Assembly: GCF_026210795.1 (NCBI RefSeq)
Contig: NC_089438.1
Location: 124,001-188,000, forward strand
From: Rhizophagus irregularis
Lineage: Eukaryota > Glomeromycota > Glomeromycetes > Glomerales > Glomeraceae
Direction of reading: 5' to 3'
Length of the DNA: 64,000 bases
A program made the translations under genes and the position numbers. The notes beneath the pieces are model-generated. The model worked only from the letters and a program-made list of their open reading frames with translations. It was not told the DNA's origin and did no database searches. Of this stretch, positions 11,712-24,148 are shown one piece after another (the first letter of the stretch is position 1; each line of letters starts with the position of its first letter).

Positions 11712-12029
11712 CTGATAAAAAGGTAAATGGGTATAAACGGGTAATACCCGTTGTGGAGTCGGTAATACTTTTTTGATTGATCTGGATCCAGAAATTCTGA
11801 CGGATAGCAGTTCTACCCAGTAGGACCAGTCTTCATGGTTCATTTTTCCAATAATTCACATATCATAAATCAAATTATTATTTTCGCAATTACCATAATA
11901 GTATAATGATCAATACTCAATCATGATCCTTAATTCTATATAGGTCTAAAAGTAAGTTTATTATTAAATTTTGCAAGAATTATCTATCATATTTCAATCT
12001 GAACACGGATAAAGTTTTTTAAATTATAC

Positions 12030-12592
12030 CATATATCTAGGGATGGCAAAAAACATGTTTTAAAACAATTTTGGCGTTTTAAAACATGTTTTAAATGTGT
12101 TTTAAAATATTAAGCACTTTACTAGCCTTTACTAAGTAATACATATTTGCAATAAAAATTTAAGCACTTTATTATATAATATATATTTAGAATATAGCAA
12201 AACTGACCTTGTTGGGAATTTTATTTTGTAATAGCTTAATGATACTCTACTATTCGTTAAAAAAAATTATATAATATATTAATTTTAAATCTTCTAATCG
12301 ATCAATTAAATCAATAACTAATGTCATTTCCACAATAATTACACACTTTGACGAGGTATTTTTCGTAACTTTTCAAAGTGCTTAAGGACGTCTTCTGATG
12401 ATGGTTTTCCACGAGAATAATTTTAAAAAAGGTTGCTTAAAAATAAAAAAAGATGTCATTAAAAAATAATTACGCAATAATCCGATCAATGTTTTATTTA
12501 AAACAAAAAAAAACGTTTTAAAACAATAAAAAATTGATTTAAATTGTTATAAAACATCTTGTTTTAAATCACGTGCCATCCCTACATATATC
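12030..12592. mobile_element. hAT-type MITE, 547 bp (12038-12584) with 8-bp target duplications
   Basis: The termini are TAGGGATGGC and GCCATCCCTA. Flanks at 12030-12037 and 12585-12592 are identical octamers, CATATATC. Subterminal regions carry GTTTTAAAAC palindromic words on both sides. It is non-coding. A second copy of the same family lies at 22379-23795 but is split by an inversion. Confidence 0.87.
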
Positions 12593-13678
12593 ACGGGCCA
12601 TAGTACCCCATGTGTAGTATCCTTTTTCTGAAAAAAATCTCCGTTTTCTTTTGATTATACTATTTAAACAATCTAATTTTACTCAGGCTGTTAACACATT
12701 TAAATATTTTTTTGAATATATTACAAGTTTTTAAAACCCTTCATTTATAATAAAAGTTTCGTACATCCCTGGGTACAGCATCAACTGACCCCAAAATTTG
12801 CAAGATACCTGGCTGTGATATGTAGTAAAATGGGTAGTTTTTAAAGTATAAAGTGCGGTAAAGTTTATAAATTATATAACAAAGCATTAATATTATATAT
12901 AATAGAGCAAAAACTATGACTACAAACAAAAAAAGGAAAATTTTAGTTTGTTAATAATCATGAAATATATTTCTACAGAAACCTTTTTTATATAACTTTA
13001 TAATAAATTGAATATGATGACTATAATATAACAAATATGTTTTAATGGGTTACTTTTTACAATTTTTAAAGTCATATTCCTAACAAATCGGCTAATTATA
13101 GCAATATATATATTTTCTTATATCATATTAGGAATTAAAAAAAGTCAAAAAAAAAAAAAAAAAATCGACATATAATAAGTAAACCAGCTAATTTGATTAT
13201 AAAAAAAGTTGCTTTTTATAATTTAACATTGTTTTTTTTTAATATATTTACAATTTACGACCGTTCCCAATTTTTTATCTAACAATAAAATGTCCAAGCC
13301 GACGTTAAACCAGGATATTCGTAATTCTGGCCAAAATCGGCTTAATTCTGGCCGAAATTAAACTGGCCAAAATTAAGTTGGCCGATTTTTTTGTTTTTAC
13401 AAATTGATATAATAATAGTCCGGGTCCGGGTTTTAATATATTAAGTCCGGGCCGGGCAATTTAGGTTAATTTCCAAGTGCGGGCCGGGCCGGGTTGTAAA
13501 ATAGGGGTCAATGCAGACCTCTAACTCAGAGTTACGGTTTCGGTAACACTATGCGGTATAAAATAAATGCGACGTACAGGGTTAGCCAAATTAAGGATTA
13601 TTTATATTTTGTGAACCTCTCCGAATTAAAAACTAAAACGCAAATAGAGTCGTTTAACAATTTTGAATTTTCGCTATT
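12593..13678. other. Gene-poor stretch before the kinase relic
   Basis: No gene seen. About 13300-13390 holds GGCCAGAATTAA/TTCTGGCC repeats. About 13410-13530 is GC-rich for this window (GGGCCGGGCCGGG) and ends with ATAGGGGTCAATGCAGACCTCT, which looks like one terminus of an eroded MITE. About 13570-13678 is the upstream region of the kinase relic. Confidence 0.45.
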
Positions 13679-15980
13679 ATGGCAACCATTCGAAATGATT
13701 TAGTTTATGCTGCGTATATATGAGCACATGCATTGCTTAATATTTATGACAGTATAGATAAACAAATTGAACTTGCAAAACAAACTATTCTTGCTGATAA
13801 ATCTCTTACAAAAGATGAAAAGCAACAGTAATAAAAATTTTTAATGAAGATTATGATTATACTAAGATTATTTTAAATGAAGGGAAAAGAAGGATTTGTG
13901 AAAACTGTCAAGAAGAATGTTTGACAACATTATACTGTGAATTTTGTATTAGAAATTATTTAAAATCAAAATTTTCAAATTGGACATCTGGAAGTAATGA
14001 TATTAATGATTTAATACAGAAATGTCAAACAGAATCATGTTCTCCAAGATTTATAATTGAATGGATTCCATATAGTAATTTACAAAATATTAAATTTTTA
14101 ACTAAAGGTGGTTACTCTGAAGTTTATTTGGCGGATTGGATTGGTGGACAATATCATGAATGGAATTCTACAGAACAACAATTAGTAAGATATGGATCTC
14201 AACAAGTTAATCTAAAAGAGTTAAAAAATGTTGAAAGTGCTAATAGAAATTGGTTCGATGAGGTATGTTAATTGAAAAAGTATTTTGATAAATCGAACTA
14301 GTATGTTTATTTAGCAAACTTTTTTGTAGGCCAAATCTCACCTAACAATAGCTAACAAATGTCCAGATATAGTACAATGTTATGGTCTAACTCAAGATCC
14401 ATCAAATGGAAATCATATGCTTGTAATGAGAAAATTAGATACAAATTTAAGAGAATATTTACAACAAAATCATAATCAACTTACATGGAAAGAAAGAATT
14501 AAAATCGCTGAAGATGTAATAAGATCACTTAGTAGGATTCATAGAGAAAATGCAATTCATAGATATTTACATTCAGGAAATATACTTTATAATCAACATA
14601 CTAATTATTGGTTTATTAGTGATCTTGGATTTTGTGGACCTGAGTGCTGATAAGCCATTAGAAAGTATATGGAAATCTTCCTTACATTGCACCAGAAGTT
14701 ATTGTTGGAAAAGGATGTACTTTTGCATCTGATATATATAGTGTTGCAATGCTATTGTGGGAAATTTCATCTGAACAACCACCTTTTGCTAACTATAATG
14801 ATGATTATAGACATGCAATGGATATTGTTAGTGGTATGAGACCAAAGATTATATCAGGAACTCCTTCAAAATATAAAGAATTAATGGAACAATGTTGGGA
14901 TGCTGGTCTGAGAAAAAGACCTGATATTTATACAATTAGATATAAAATAAGGGAAATTAATAGATTATATTACCTAAACGTAACAGATAAAAACACAAGT
15001 ATTTTATAAAATTCTTAAAAAATTTTAAAAAACCAATAATTTAGATAAAAAAAGTGATTTAGAAATATTGAGTTGTTATTATGCAAGTAGTAGATTATCT
15101 ACAAGTAAAGTTTATAAATTTGACAATTTGCTTGAACCAAGAAATGCAACTGAATGTATGATTAATAATTTTCTTCTAGATTTTATTAAATTGATTTTTA
15201 TTTTTATTTTTAAAAAAAAAATATATAATAGAAGAGCAAGAAGGTTAGTTATATATTTGATGTTTTTTTATTAAATGTTTAATTTTTATAATATGACATT
15301 ATTTTATTTTTAAAAAGCATATCATAGCAAACTTTATAATTTTAATATTCCCGAAGATAGTGAGTATTTTTTTATTTGTAATATCATTATATGATTACAT
15401 TTATAATCAAAACTCTCTTTTCCAGTTGATGATTTAAATCTGAATAATGATAGTGCATCAAAAACAACTAGTGATTTTAAAGGTGAATGTTCAATATCAA
15501 AATTTTATTTTTAATATTCATATAAACATATCAGATATTAATTTTCATTTAAAATGTAGGAAATAGTAAAGCATTATCTAAAGTATTTCAAAAATTGCGT
15601 CTAGGATCAGGAGATAGTAAGTAATTAATATATAAATATGACTACTCAATATAATTAGCTTTAATTATATTTATAATTTTTTTTTTTTAGATAATCAAGA
15701 TAATTATGGAAAAGAAATTGTAAAACAGCAAATAAAAGAAACAAGATGTTAATGGTATGTAAAGTTTATAAATTTTATATCAACAACAATGATTTTAAAT
15801 ATTCTTATTACTCTCTTTTATTTTATAGATAATGAAGAAGATATTTTTAATAATCCAAATATTGATTCAAAAGATCAAGAAATTCCTGATGGTAATTTAA
15901 TTTAATTGTTATGAAAATAATTTCAAGAATTTTAATATTAAAATACTAATTTTATTTATTTTAAACGGTTTTTAAATTAT
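13679..15980 (+). pseudogene. TKL kinase relic (CxxC-motif family)
   Basis: Related along its length to the genes at 19695 and 61315. Exon 1 is about 13679-14262, exon 2 about 14330-15173, a 12-nt micro-exon lies at 15232-15243, and further short tail exons follow. It is broken in several ways. There is a TGA at codon 15 (13721-13723) and a 2-nt loss near 13829. HRD has become HRY, removing the catalytic aspartate. A 4-nt gain near 14641 follows SDLGFCGP, with a 2-nt loss about 30 nt later. The exon 2 donor changed so that splicing would create a stop, and the final acceptor is lost near 15966. It still shows LYCEFC, WTSG and QQPPF-like blocks. I judge it non-functional. Confidence 0.8.
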
Positions 15981-18100
15981 TCTATTATCAATAACAATTC
16001 ATATTTTTCTTAGTTTGTAATTTAAATAATTCATTTTTTTTTAATTTTGCTATAAAATTTTGTATAACAATATTTCTTATCACATAATAAAAAAAAGATA
16101 ACTAAATTTTTCAAGATGATTATGTCAAAATGGAGTAATGTAATATAAAATTCCTTGAATTTTGTATGTATTACTATAATATTTGGTAGTTGAAGTAAGA
16201 ATGAGTGTCTGTATTTTCTTTTTATTATGTATTTATTATTCAGGCTAAATTTATTGCCTTTTTTGATTTAATATTAGATCACGTAATAATATTTCACAAT
16301 TCATATCATCCGAATAATTTTTGTTATATAAATGTTGTCACATATGGAAATTGGGCGTTGATATCTAATCTTGATAATCTTTTAAAAACAACATAAAATT
16401 TTATATTGAATAATGCGATAAAACTATCAGCATGTGTAACGGGTCTGCATATTCCAATTATTATTACAAAGTGATGAAAAACAAGTACGGCTAGTAGTTA
16501 AAGAAAAACATCCCATATTCTTGTGGATTTAATATATAGAGATTGCAAATTGACGTTATGAAATGATTTGTGTTTTTAATCGTGATTGTAATATTTTACT
16601 TAATTTACTATATATTTATATGAAATATTTTTCTTTCTGATTATCTAATGCTTTGCTATATATAAACTGAATAATTTCACATTTTTTTTATTTTTTAAAA
16701 TATAAATAGGACATCTAATGATGCGGAATCTAAAAATTAGATGCATGAATTTTAATGGAATAATAGTTTAAAAATTCTAAATTTTCCACGAAGTATATTT
16801 CTAAAATCATCATCTTTTCACGTGGTTATTTAGGGTGTGATTTGATAAATTGATCTTCATCACCATTACTCATTTTATTAATTATTTTTTTTTAATATTT
16901 GAGTAGAAAATTCGTCAAAATTTTTTTTCGCTTCTGAATAAAGACCATTCATTCTAGAAAATAAGATTTCGCTATTACTTCCATACGCCTGTTAAGATCA
17001 CTATATAGATAATATATTCTACCCAACGGAAGACCAGTATAATCGTGCACATCGATTTTATCTCGCCAAAAAGCAGCATACATTTACATTTCATATATTG
17101 TATAATATCTTCAACGATCATCGTCATTTCTGCTAATAAATATTATCTGTACAAACGATCCACAAAATATTAATTAATATTAATTTGCAGTACGATCTTG
17201 TCGTTCATTACGCCATTATCCCATATATAGTGTTTACTACAAGAAATATACAAATGTGGCTTTTGAACGGTTAGATGTTAATTTGAAAAATAAACTAAAA
17301 TGATATTATATCATATCACTACTACCTTCAATATGACATTTAAATTGTAATCGAAATGGTGAAAAAGTTTTCATTATTTTTTTTTTAATTGACGATATAT
17401 TTATGTGATAAAAAATTGTTATATAACGTAAAATAGATTTTTAAAAAATTAGAAAAGATAGAAATAATAGAAAAAGGAGAAAAAAGTATCTTCGTTAGCG
17501 TAATTTTACTAATTTTTACTCATTTTTTCGAGATATTTATTCATTATATAATTAAAGTGAGTCATGATTATCCTTCTGAATTGTATGAATTTGGATGTTT
17601 CCAAATGAACGTTTTTTAAATAGCAGACATTTCTGAAATGATTTACAAAATGATAAGCAATTAATCCATTTTTAAATTTTTAAATTTTTTTTTTTTTTGA
17701 TGAACAAATTAATTGTTACGCAAAATGATCATTCGATTATTACCAAAAAGCGTAATTCAAAATGTACATATCAATCATTTCATTTTTTTCATTTTCATTC
17801 ATTCCATTTAATGTAATATAAATAAATATATCTTATTTTGGTTTCGATCTTCTTTTTAAATAAATTGCTGACAAATTCAATCAAACAAAAAAATTATGCA
17901 GCATCTTTTTTTCAACTTCTTTGTTACAAAAAATGCCGAATTACTAAAAATAGAAAATTGGTTGCAAAGGTATTTTATCCTAAATTGATTTAGATCTACA
18001 TCATTACATCATATGACATCGACACAACTCCTGCATACACATAGTGTAACCAAAGAATTATTTAAAAAAAACTAAAAGGACGCTAAAATTTCGAATTCTT
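15981..18100. other. Gene-poor stretch with a weak minus-strand coding relic
   Basis: Nothing intact is recognised. On the minus strand, 17083-16949 encodes 44 aa and 16949-16878 continues in the next frame with a protein-like composition (see separate entry). The rest is AT-rich with runs of T. Confidence 0.4.
16878..17083 (-). pseudogene. Possible decayed coding fragment, function unknown
   Basis: Minus-strand ATG at 17083 opens 44 codons (MYAAFWRDKIDVHDYTGLPL at the start, then RIYYLYSDLNRRMEVIAKSY) ending in TGA at 16949-16951. A shift of one base continues as NGLYSEAKKNFDEFSTQILK and ends in TAA at 16878-16880. Residue mix and charge look like real protein, unlike the AT-run junk nearby. 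I do not recognise the family. Confidence 0.3.
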
Positions 18101-18529
18101 TTGTTCAACAAAATGAGTAATGAACAATTTCACCCAGTAAATTTTAACGATAAACATATTTATGAAAAATTGTCTGACGAAGTAATATTTCCCGAATTAG
18201 ATAAGCAAACCATTAATTCTTATAATTTTTATTTACCTTTAGATACACTGATAAGTAATAGTCAAACTTCTAGAAGACCAAAAAAATTAAGAAATAAAAC
18301 TCCTCGTCCTCAAAATGCTTGGATACTTTATCGTAAGGATAGATTAGCAAGAGATGCTAAAGTATATCGAGGTTGGAAAGCTTGCGATATTAGTAAAGAC
18401 CTTGGTGAACGTTGGAAAAATGAGGATGAAATTACTATTGAAGCTTTTAACGCTTTAGCTAAATTAGCTAAACATAGACATGGTATAGTTAACGAAGGTT
18501 ACAAATATATACCACTTAAGAAACGGTAA
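18101..18529 (+). CDS. MATA-type HMG box protein
   Basis: A 142-aa single-exon protein. Residues 68-137 form an HMG box of the MATA_HMG type: PRPQNAWILYRKD at the start, an RGWKACDISKDLGERWKNED helix 2 and an AKLAKHRHGIVNEGYKY end. The 67-residue N-terminal part is acidic and unlike any domain I know. The second in-frame Met (MSNEQF, codon 5) is an equally good start. HMG boxes bend DNA; in fungi this subtype includes mating-type regulators, but arbuscular mycorrhizal fungi have many paralogues, so a mating role cannot be inferred. The ORF is intact with a TAA stop. Confidence 0.85.
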   Translation: MFNKMSNEQFHPVNFNDKHIYEKLSDEVIFPELDKQTINSYNFYLPLDTLISNSQTSRRPKKLRNKTPRPQNAWILYRKDRLARDAKVYRGWKACDISKDLGERWKNEDEITIEAFNALAKLAKHRHGIVNEGYKYIPLKKR

Positions 18530-19694
18530 TTTTTTTTTTCAAATGAGGTACAAATTTTTTTTTACGCGTAAAGTACTTAAAGTATCATTTTTTTTACTAT
18601 ATTTTTTCTCGATATTAACTTTTTTTTTTCATGATAAGAAATATGATAGATTGATATCACTTCTTATTGTATATTGATTTTATGTTGATTGTTGGAAATG
18701 TGATTTATGGATTTTTTTTAGAATGGGAAAATAGACGTTATATATAAATGGGTGATTTTATGAAATTAAATATAGAATTTAGGTTTTTAGATAATATAAA
18801 TTATATTAATGAACATTAAATATGAACTTTTGAACTTTGAGATTAATAAAGATTATAGAATGATTGTATTTTGAACAGTCTGAATTTATGAATATCCTTA
18901 TATCCAGCGTTTTATAGTTAAATGAGAGTTTATCAGTTAATTTACATTTAAATAACTAAATAAGTGTTATAATTTTCATACATAAATTATCTTTTTTAAC
19001 TACCGCTAACTACAATAAGCTTTTTTTTACTCACCAAATCCAAAGTTCTAACGGTTGTAGTGTTACACAATTTTCAATATCATGAATATCATGGTATCAT
19101 ATCACTTCAGAAAAACACTCGAGTTAGTTGACTATTTAATCAATGATAGCGTAAAAAAAACTTTTTGATATAAAATAATAATTTAAATCATTCTAAATCA
19201 GCGTACTGGAATGAAGTTAACGTAGTACGCAGTCACTACTATAAAAAATTTGGTTTCATAATTGATATAATTTTTTATTCTTTTTATTTCAATGATAGTT
19301 TAGCATTATTAAATTTTGATACATCACATTCAAATTTACGACTTTTTAAATTCTTATCCTACGATAAAATAAAATTAAATATTTTCAAAGATAAGAATCA
19401 ACAAATGAATATGCACTTTATATCTATGGTCACTCGATAATATTTCTTAATCTAATTTTTCTTTTTTTTGCTACTGAATCTGTATTTTCGTGACGTCATC
19501 ATTGATTTTTTTAGTCCTATAAAAAAGTGCATGTGGTATCACGGTAGTACTAAATTAATTGTGGCGCATGATGCGTTCAATTGGCCTAATTTTGGTAAGG
19601 ATTATTTACATTTGTGAAACGAGCGGAAATCACCGCTCCGAGTTAAAAGGAATCATACGCACTTTTTAATTTTGGTTTATTAAAGGTTTCTATT
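18530..19694. other. Intergenic stretch
   Basis: No gene seen. About 19028-19080 weakly resembles the 69-bp dispersed repeat at 29239 and 30138 (ACTCACCAA..TTCTAACGG). The last 150 nt are the upstream region of the kinase at 19695. Confidence 0.45.
19568..19586 (+). promoter_or_regulatory. Upstream motif shared with the 61-kb kinase gene
   Basis: ATGATGCGTTCAATTGGCC lies 109 nt before the start at 19695. ATGATGCGTCAAATCGGCC lies 142 nt before the sister gene at 61315. Sixteen of 19 positions agree, in otherwise diverged flanks. Confidence 0.45.
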
Positions 19695-21883
19695 ATGTCA
19701 ACCATTCGAGATGATTTAGTTTTTGCTGCATATAATAGAGCATATGCATTGGTTAATTTTAATGATAATATAGACAAACAACATGAATTTAAAGAACGAA
19801 CTATTCATGCCGATAAATCTCTTACAAAATATGAAAAATCAAAAATAATTGAAAAATTAACTAGAGATTATGATTATCATAAAGTCCTTATTAATAAGGG
19901 AAAAAGAAGAATTTGTGAAAATTGTCAAAAAGAATGTTTAGCAACTTTGTATTGTGAATATTGTATTAGAAATTATTTAGAAACAAAATTTTCAAATTGG
20001 ACATCTGGAAATAATAATCTTGATGATTTAATTCAGAAATGCCAAATAAAATCAATTCATCCAGAAATGTTAATTGAATGGATTCCATATAATAACTTAC
20101 AAAATATTAAGTATCTAACTGAAGGTGGATGCTCTAAAATTTATACAGCAAATTGGATTGGTGGAATTATTATAAATGGAATTCTACAGAGCAACAATTA
20201 ATAAGATATGGAACTGGGCACGTTATACTTAAAAAGTTAGAAAATGTTGAAAGTGCTAATAGAAGTTGGTTTGATGAGGTATGTTAATTGAAAAAGTATT
20301 TTAAATCAAATATATTTTTAAATTATAATACTTAAATCCTTTGTAGGCCAAATCCCATCTAACAATAGCTAACAAATGGCCAGTTGTAGTAAGTTGTTAT
20401 GGTTTGACTCAAGATCCATCAGATGAAAATTATATGCTTGTAATGAAAAAATTAGATACAAATTTAAGAGAATATTTACAACAAAATCATAATCAACTTA
20501 CATGGAATAAAAGAATTAATATTACAAATGACATAATTCAAGCACTTTATAGTATTCATAAAGAAAATGTAATTCATAGAGATTTGCATTCGGAAAATAT
20601 ATTATATCAACAATATAATAATAGATGGTTTATTAGTGATCTTGGATTTTGTGGACCTGTTGATAAGCCATTAGAAAGTATATATGGAAATCTCCGTTAC
20701 ATAGCACCAGAAGTTATTGCTGGAAAAGGATATACTAGAGCATCTGATATATATAGTATTGCAATGACAATGTGGGAAGTTTCGTCTGGACAACCACCTT
20801 TTGCGAATTACGAAGATGATTATAATCTTGCAATGGATATTGTTAATGGTATGAGACCAAAGATTATATCGGGAACTCCTTTAAAATATAAAGAATTAAT
20901 GGAACAATGTTGGGATGCTGATCCGACAAAAAGACCTGGTATTTATACAATTAGAGATAAAATAAGAGAAATTAATAGATTATATTACCAGAATGTAACA
21001 GATAAAAACACAAGTATTTTTATAAAATTCTTAAAAAATTTTAAAAAAACCAATAATTTAAATAAACTAAGTGATTTAGAAATATTGAGTTTTTATTATG
21101 CAAGTAGTAAATTATCTATAAGTAAAGTTTATCAATTTGAAAATTTACCTGAACCAATAAATGCAACCGAAGGTTAATTTCATTTTTTTTTTCTGAAAAA
21201 TTTCGTTAATATTAAAATTAGTTTTCCAATTAATATTTTTTTTAAATCCCATAATAGAAGAACAAGAAGGTATATATTTTCAATATTTTTTATATAATCA
21301 TTTTTAAAAGTTTAATATTTATGCAACATTTTTTTATTTTTTTAAAAAAAGCATATCATAGTAAAGCTTATAGTTTCAATATTCCTGAAAATAGTAAGTA
21401 TTTTATTTGTAATTATTATGATATATACATATACTGTGTAATTAAATTTTCTTTTTTTTAGTTGATGATCTTAATAAATCAAGTGATCACGATAATGATA
21501 GTACAAAAATAAGTAGTAGTTTTAAAGGTAAGAGTTTTATTAATTTTTTTTTATACTTGTCACAATAATATATTAACTTTGTATTTAAAAATATAGGAAA
21601 TAGCAAAAGATTATCTAAAGCGTTTCAAAAATTTTATATAGGATCACGAGACAGTAAGTGAATAGTATAATAATAGTAAACATATTAATGTATATTTTTT
21701 ACTAAGGTGAAAATTTATTTAAATCTTTTTAGATAATCAAAATAATTATAAAAGAGAAACTACTATAAAACAGGAAATAAAGAAACAAGGTATTGTAAAT
21801 AAATTTAATTGTTACTGCAAAATTTTTCAAAATTCAATTTTAATTTCAAATACTAATTTTTATTATTTTTAGATGGATTTTAA
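19695..21883 (+). CDS. TKL kinase with N-terminal cysteine motif (one frameshift)
   Basis: Inferred exons are 19695-20278, 20347-21172, 21258-21269 (12-nt micro-exon), 21352-21393, 21462-21527, 21597-21653, 21733-21789 and 21873-21883. The N-terminus has C74-x2-C77-x3-C81-x5-C87-x2-C90 (LYCEYC), probably zinc-binding, then WTSGNNN. The kinase shows LTEGGCSKIYTA, VILKKLE, HRDLHSEN, DLG in SDLGFCGP (DLG for DFG), YIAPEV and GQPPF. A low-complexity Asp/Asn/Ser tail ends in DGF. Compared with the paralogues one base is missing near 20165 (WIGG to NGILQS), so exon 1 meets a stop at 20199. Either this copy is a young pseudogene or there is a sequence error. With the base restored it would encode 551 aa. 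Catalytic residues are otherwise kept. Confidence 0.78.
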
Positions 21884-22370
21884 ACTATTTTATTGCATAA
21901 ATTTATATCAGTTAATGAGATTTTATTAGAATTATTTACTAAAGTAACATATTATTTTTGTTTATTATAGGTTTATATATTAAGAGTTTTATTATATAGC
22001 ATATTTTTGATATTTCTATTATATAATAAAAAAATATATCTTTAGCTCAATTATTAAATTGAATCATAAAATTTTCAATAACTTGAAATACAAACGATAA
22101 TTATACTTATCCTTAATAAATTAACTAAAAGTAACTTAAACTCTTATAATAGTAAATAATAAAAGGAATTAATATAAATAATGAATATAATAAATTTTGT
22201 AAATATAAGAACTAAAATGATTTAGCGTGTATTTTTAACAAAAAATAAAAAAAAATTACTAGGTAATAGGTATATATTCTTAAACAGGTTTTAGTATATA
22301 TCTAAAATAATTTATTTATATATTTTTATGTATCGAGAGAAATTATTGAAATGTGATCAATTTAAGTGAT

Positions 22371-23795
22371 CGTCTATTTAGGGATGGCAAAAAACGTTTT
22401 AAAACAATTTTGGCGTTTAAAATATGTTTTAAACTTTACTAGCCTTTACTACGTAATACGTGGGTGGAAAAGTGGGCAAATTAACCGATTTGTTGTTTTG
22501 TTCAGCTATTATTGAGATGTTAATATATGATTTGGTTCCAGAAAAAAGTTTTGATGTAAAGCCAGTTCCATTATATCGAATTTCACTGTGTATTTAGATA
22601 ATTTGAATAAAATTAATTCGAGATCCGGCAATAAATCAGTGAAAATTACTAACAAAAAATGGGGCGAAATTTTGTAGCTAGATCATTATTTTTGTGGGTA
22701 AGGTATCACTGCATCCAGTGCAACAAAATAAAAATGTTACGCAGTATTTGTAGCAGAAAAACCACAGCTTTCGAATGCATTATTAATTTCTCTTCCGATG
22801 AAAATTAAAAAATGACTTGTCTTTGTGGCGACGGCAGATTCTTATTATTTACGATTTTCACTGATTGACATCCGGATCACGGATTAACTATTAAGTTCAC
22901 TTTATTCTACAATAAAAAAAGGTTAACTTAAAATTTGATTTTTTATATTGTCATTAATATTGTTGATTTTACTTATACCAATCTCTAATCATTCAGGAAT
23001 ATAATATGACTTATGGTCCTAATATACTGTAAAATTAACAATCTAACCTTTCCGCAAAACTGCTTTCCCACGTGACAGATTTGCAAGGAAGTTTTGATAC
23101 TCAAAATCTTATATGCAAATTTCAATTTTAATAAATAAATTATATGTAAAATCAAATAAGGTCACCTGGGTAGCGAGTACAAGTGATTTAAAAGATAAAG
23201 CTTATAAGTTTATTTAATGATCACTTGACTATTATCTTTATATGAATGCCATTTCAAGCATTCTTGGAAATTGAGTTCGTTTATTCTCTAAAAATAAAAT
23301 CAATAATAGACGTAGTGATGGCACGTGATTTAAAACAAGATGTTTTAAAACAATTTAAATCGGTTTTTTATTGTTTTAAAACGTTTTTTTTTTGTTTTAA
23401 AACATCGATCGGCATGATTGTTGCATAATTATTTTTTAATGACCTTTTTTGTATTTTTAAGCAACCTTTTTTAAAATTATTCTCGTAGAAGACCATCATC
23501 AAAAGACGTCCGTAAGCACTTTGAAAAAGTTACGAAAAACACCTCGTCAAAAGTGCATAATTATTGTGGAATGACATTAGTTATTGATTTAATTGATCGA
23601 TTAGATGATTAAAATTAATATATATTATATAATTTTTTTTTTTAGAGTTAGTGCACATTTTATTTAACGAATAGTAGAGGATTCACTAGTATCACTAAGC
23701 TATTACAAAATAAATTTCCAACAAGGTCGGCCAAGCTATACTCTAAATATATCATATTATATAATAAAGTGCTTAAATTTTTATTGCAAATATGT
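22371..23795. mobile_element. hAT-type MITE split by a 1.3-kb inversion
   Basis: Direct-orientation left end: TAGGGATGGC at 22379 through about 22459. Inverted remainder: 23313 (TAGTGATGGC, the right terminus in reverse) to about 23795. Read back, the two pieces join at GTAATAC/ACATATTTGC to rebuild the element seen intact at 12038-12584. The target duplication is CGTCTATT at 22371-22378 and its reverse complement AATAGACG at 23305-23312, exactly where an inversion would place it. Confidence 0.82.
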
Positions 23796-23995
23796 GATTA
23801 TTGTGGCGCAGCCTCATTTGCTTTTTTGCATAACATTTATCTTTGAAAAAATTTTAATTGCTTTAAAGTATTAAGAAAATTAAATTTTCATATTTTAAAG
23901 TATAAAATTATTGATTTCATGCTTTTGAAATTTTATGTTTTTAAATTTAATAAAAAAAAATTATTTACTTTATGAAACAATAAAAACAATGCTTT

Positions 23996-24120
23996 ATTGA
24001 TAAAAAAAAGTGATAACTTTACATTGAAATTTATGTCTGCTTATTTATTAATAAAATAAAACGCATATCTCTTAATAAAATAAGTATAATAAATAACACC
24101 TAAATAAATATAAAAACGCG
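23996..24120 (-). repeat. Dispersed repeat, copy 2 (inverted partner of 6047-6160)
   Basis: The reverse complement matches about 5935-6160, including AATAAGCAGACATAAATTTC. No gene is involved. Confidence 0.6.
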
Positions 24121-24148
24121 TAATATATAAACAAAGAAATATAAAAAA

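Larger units (their letters stand above)
10128..12029. other. Gene-poor stretch with hairpins and a kinase ghost
   Basis: No intact gene. Inside are an inverted pair GTCCGGAGCGAA/TTCGCTCCGGAC (11008-11019 and 11066-11077), a fused kinase relic (about 11341-11435), GGCCAGAATTAA-type repeats at about 11450-11530 that recur near 13320, and a perfect palindrome at 11687-11711. A 75-codon reading frame near 10734-10961 lacks a convincing start and is not annotated. Confidence 0.45.
21884..24148. other. Gene-poor stretch containing an inverted MITE
   Basis: No intact gene. It holds the split hAT MITE (22379-22459 and 23313-23795), the inverted segment between its pieces, and a dispersed repeat at about 23996-24120. 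Confidence 0.5.

Noticed and set aside
11589-11843. Minus-strand 84-codon frame (MNHEDWSYWV...)
   Set aside because: Spans palindromic MITE-like DNA and has no recognisable domain.
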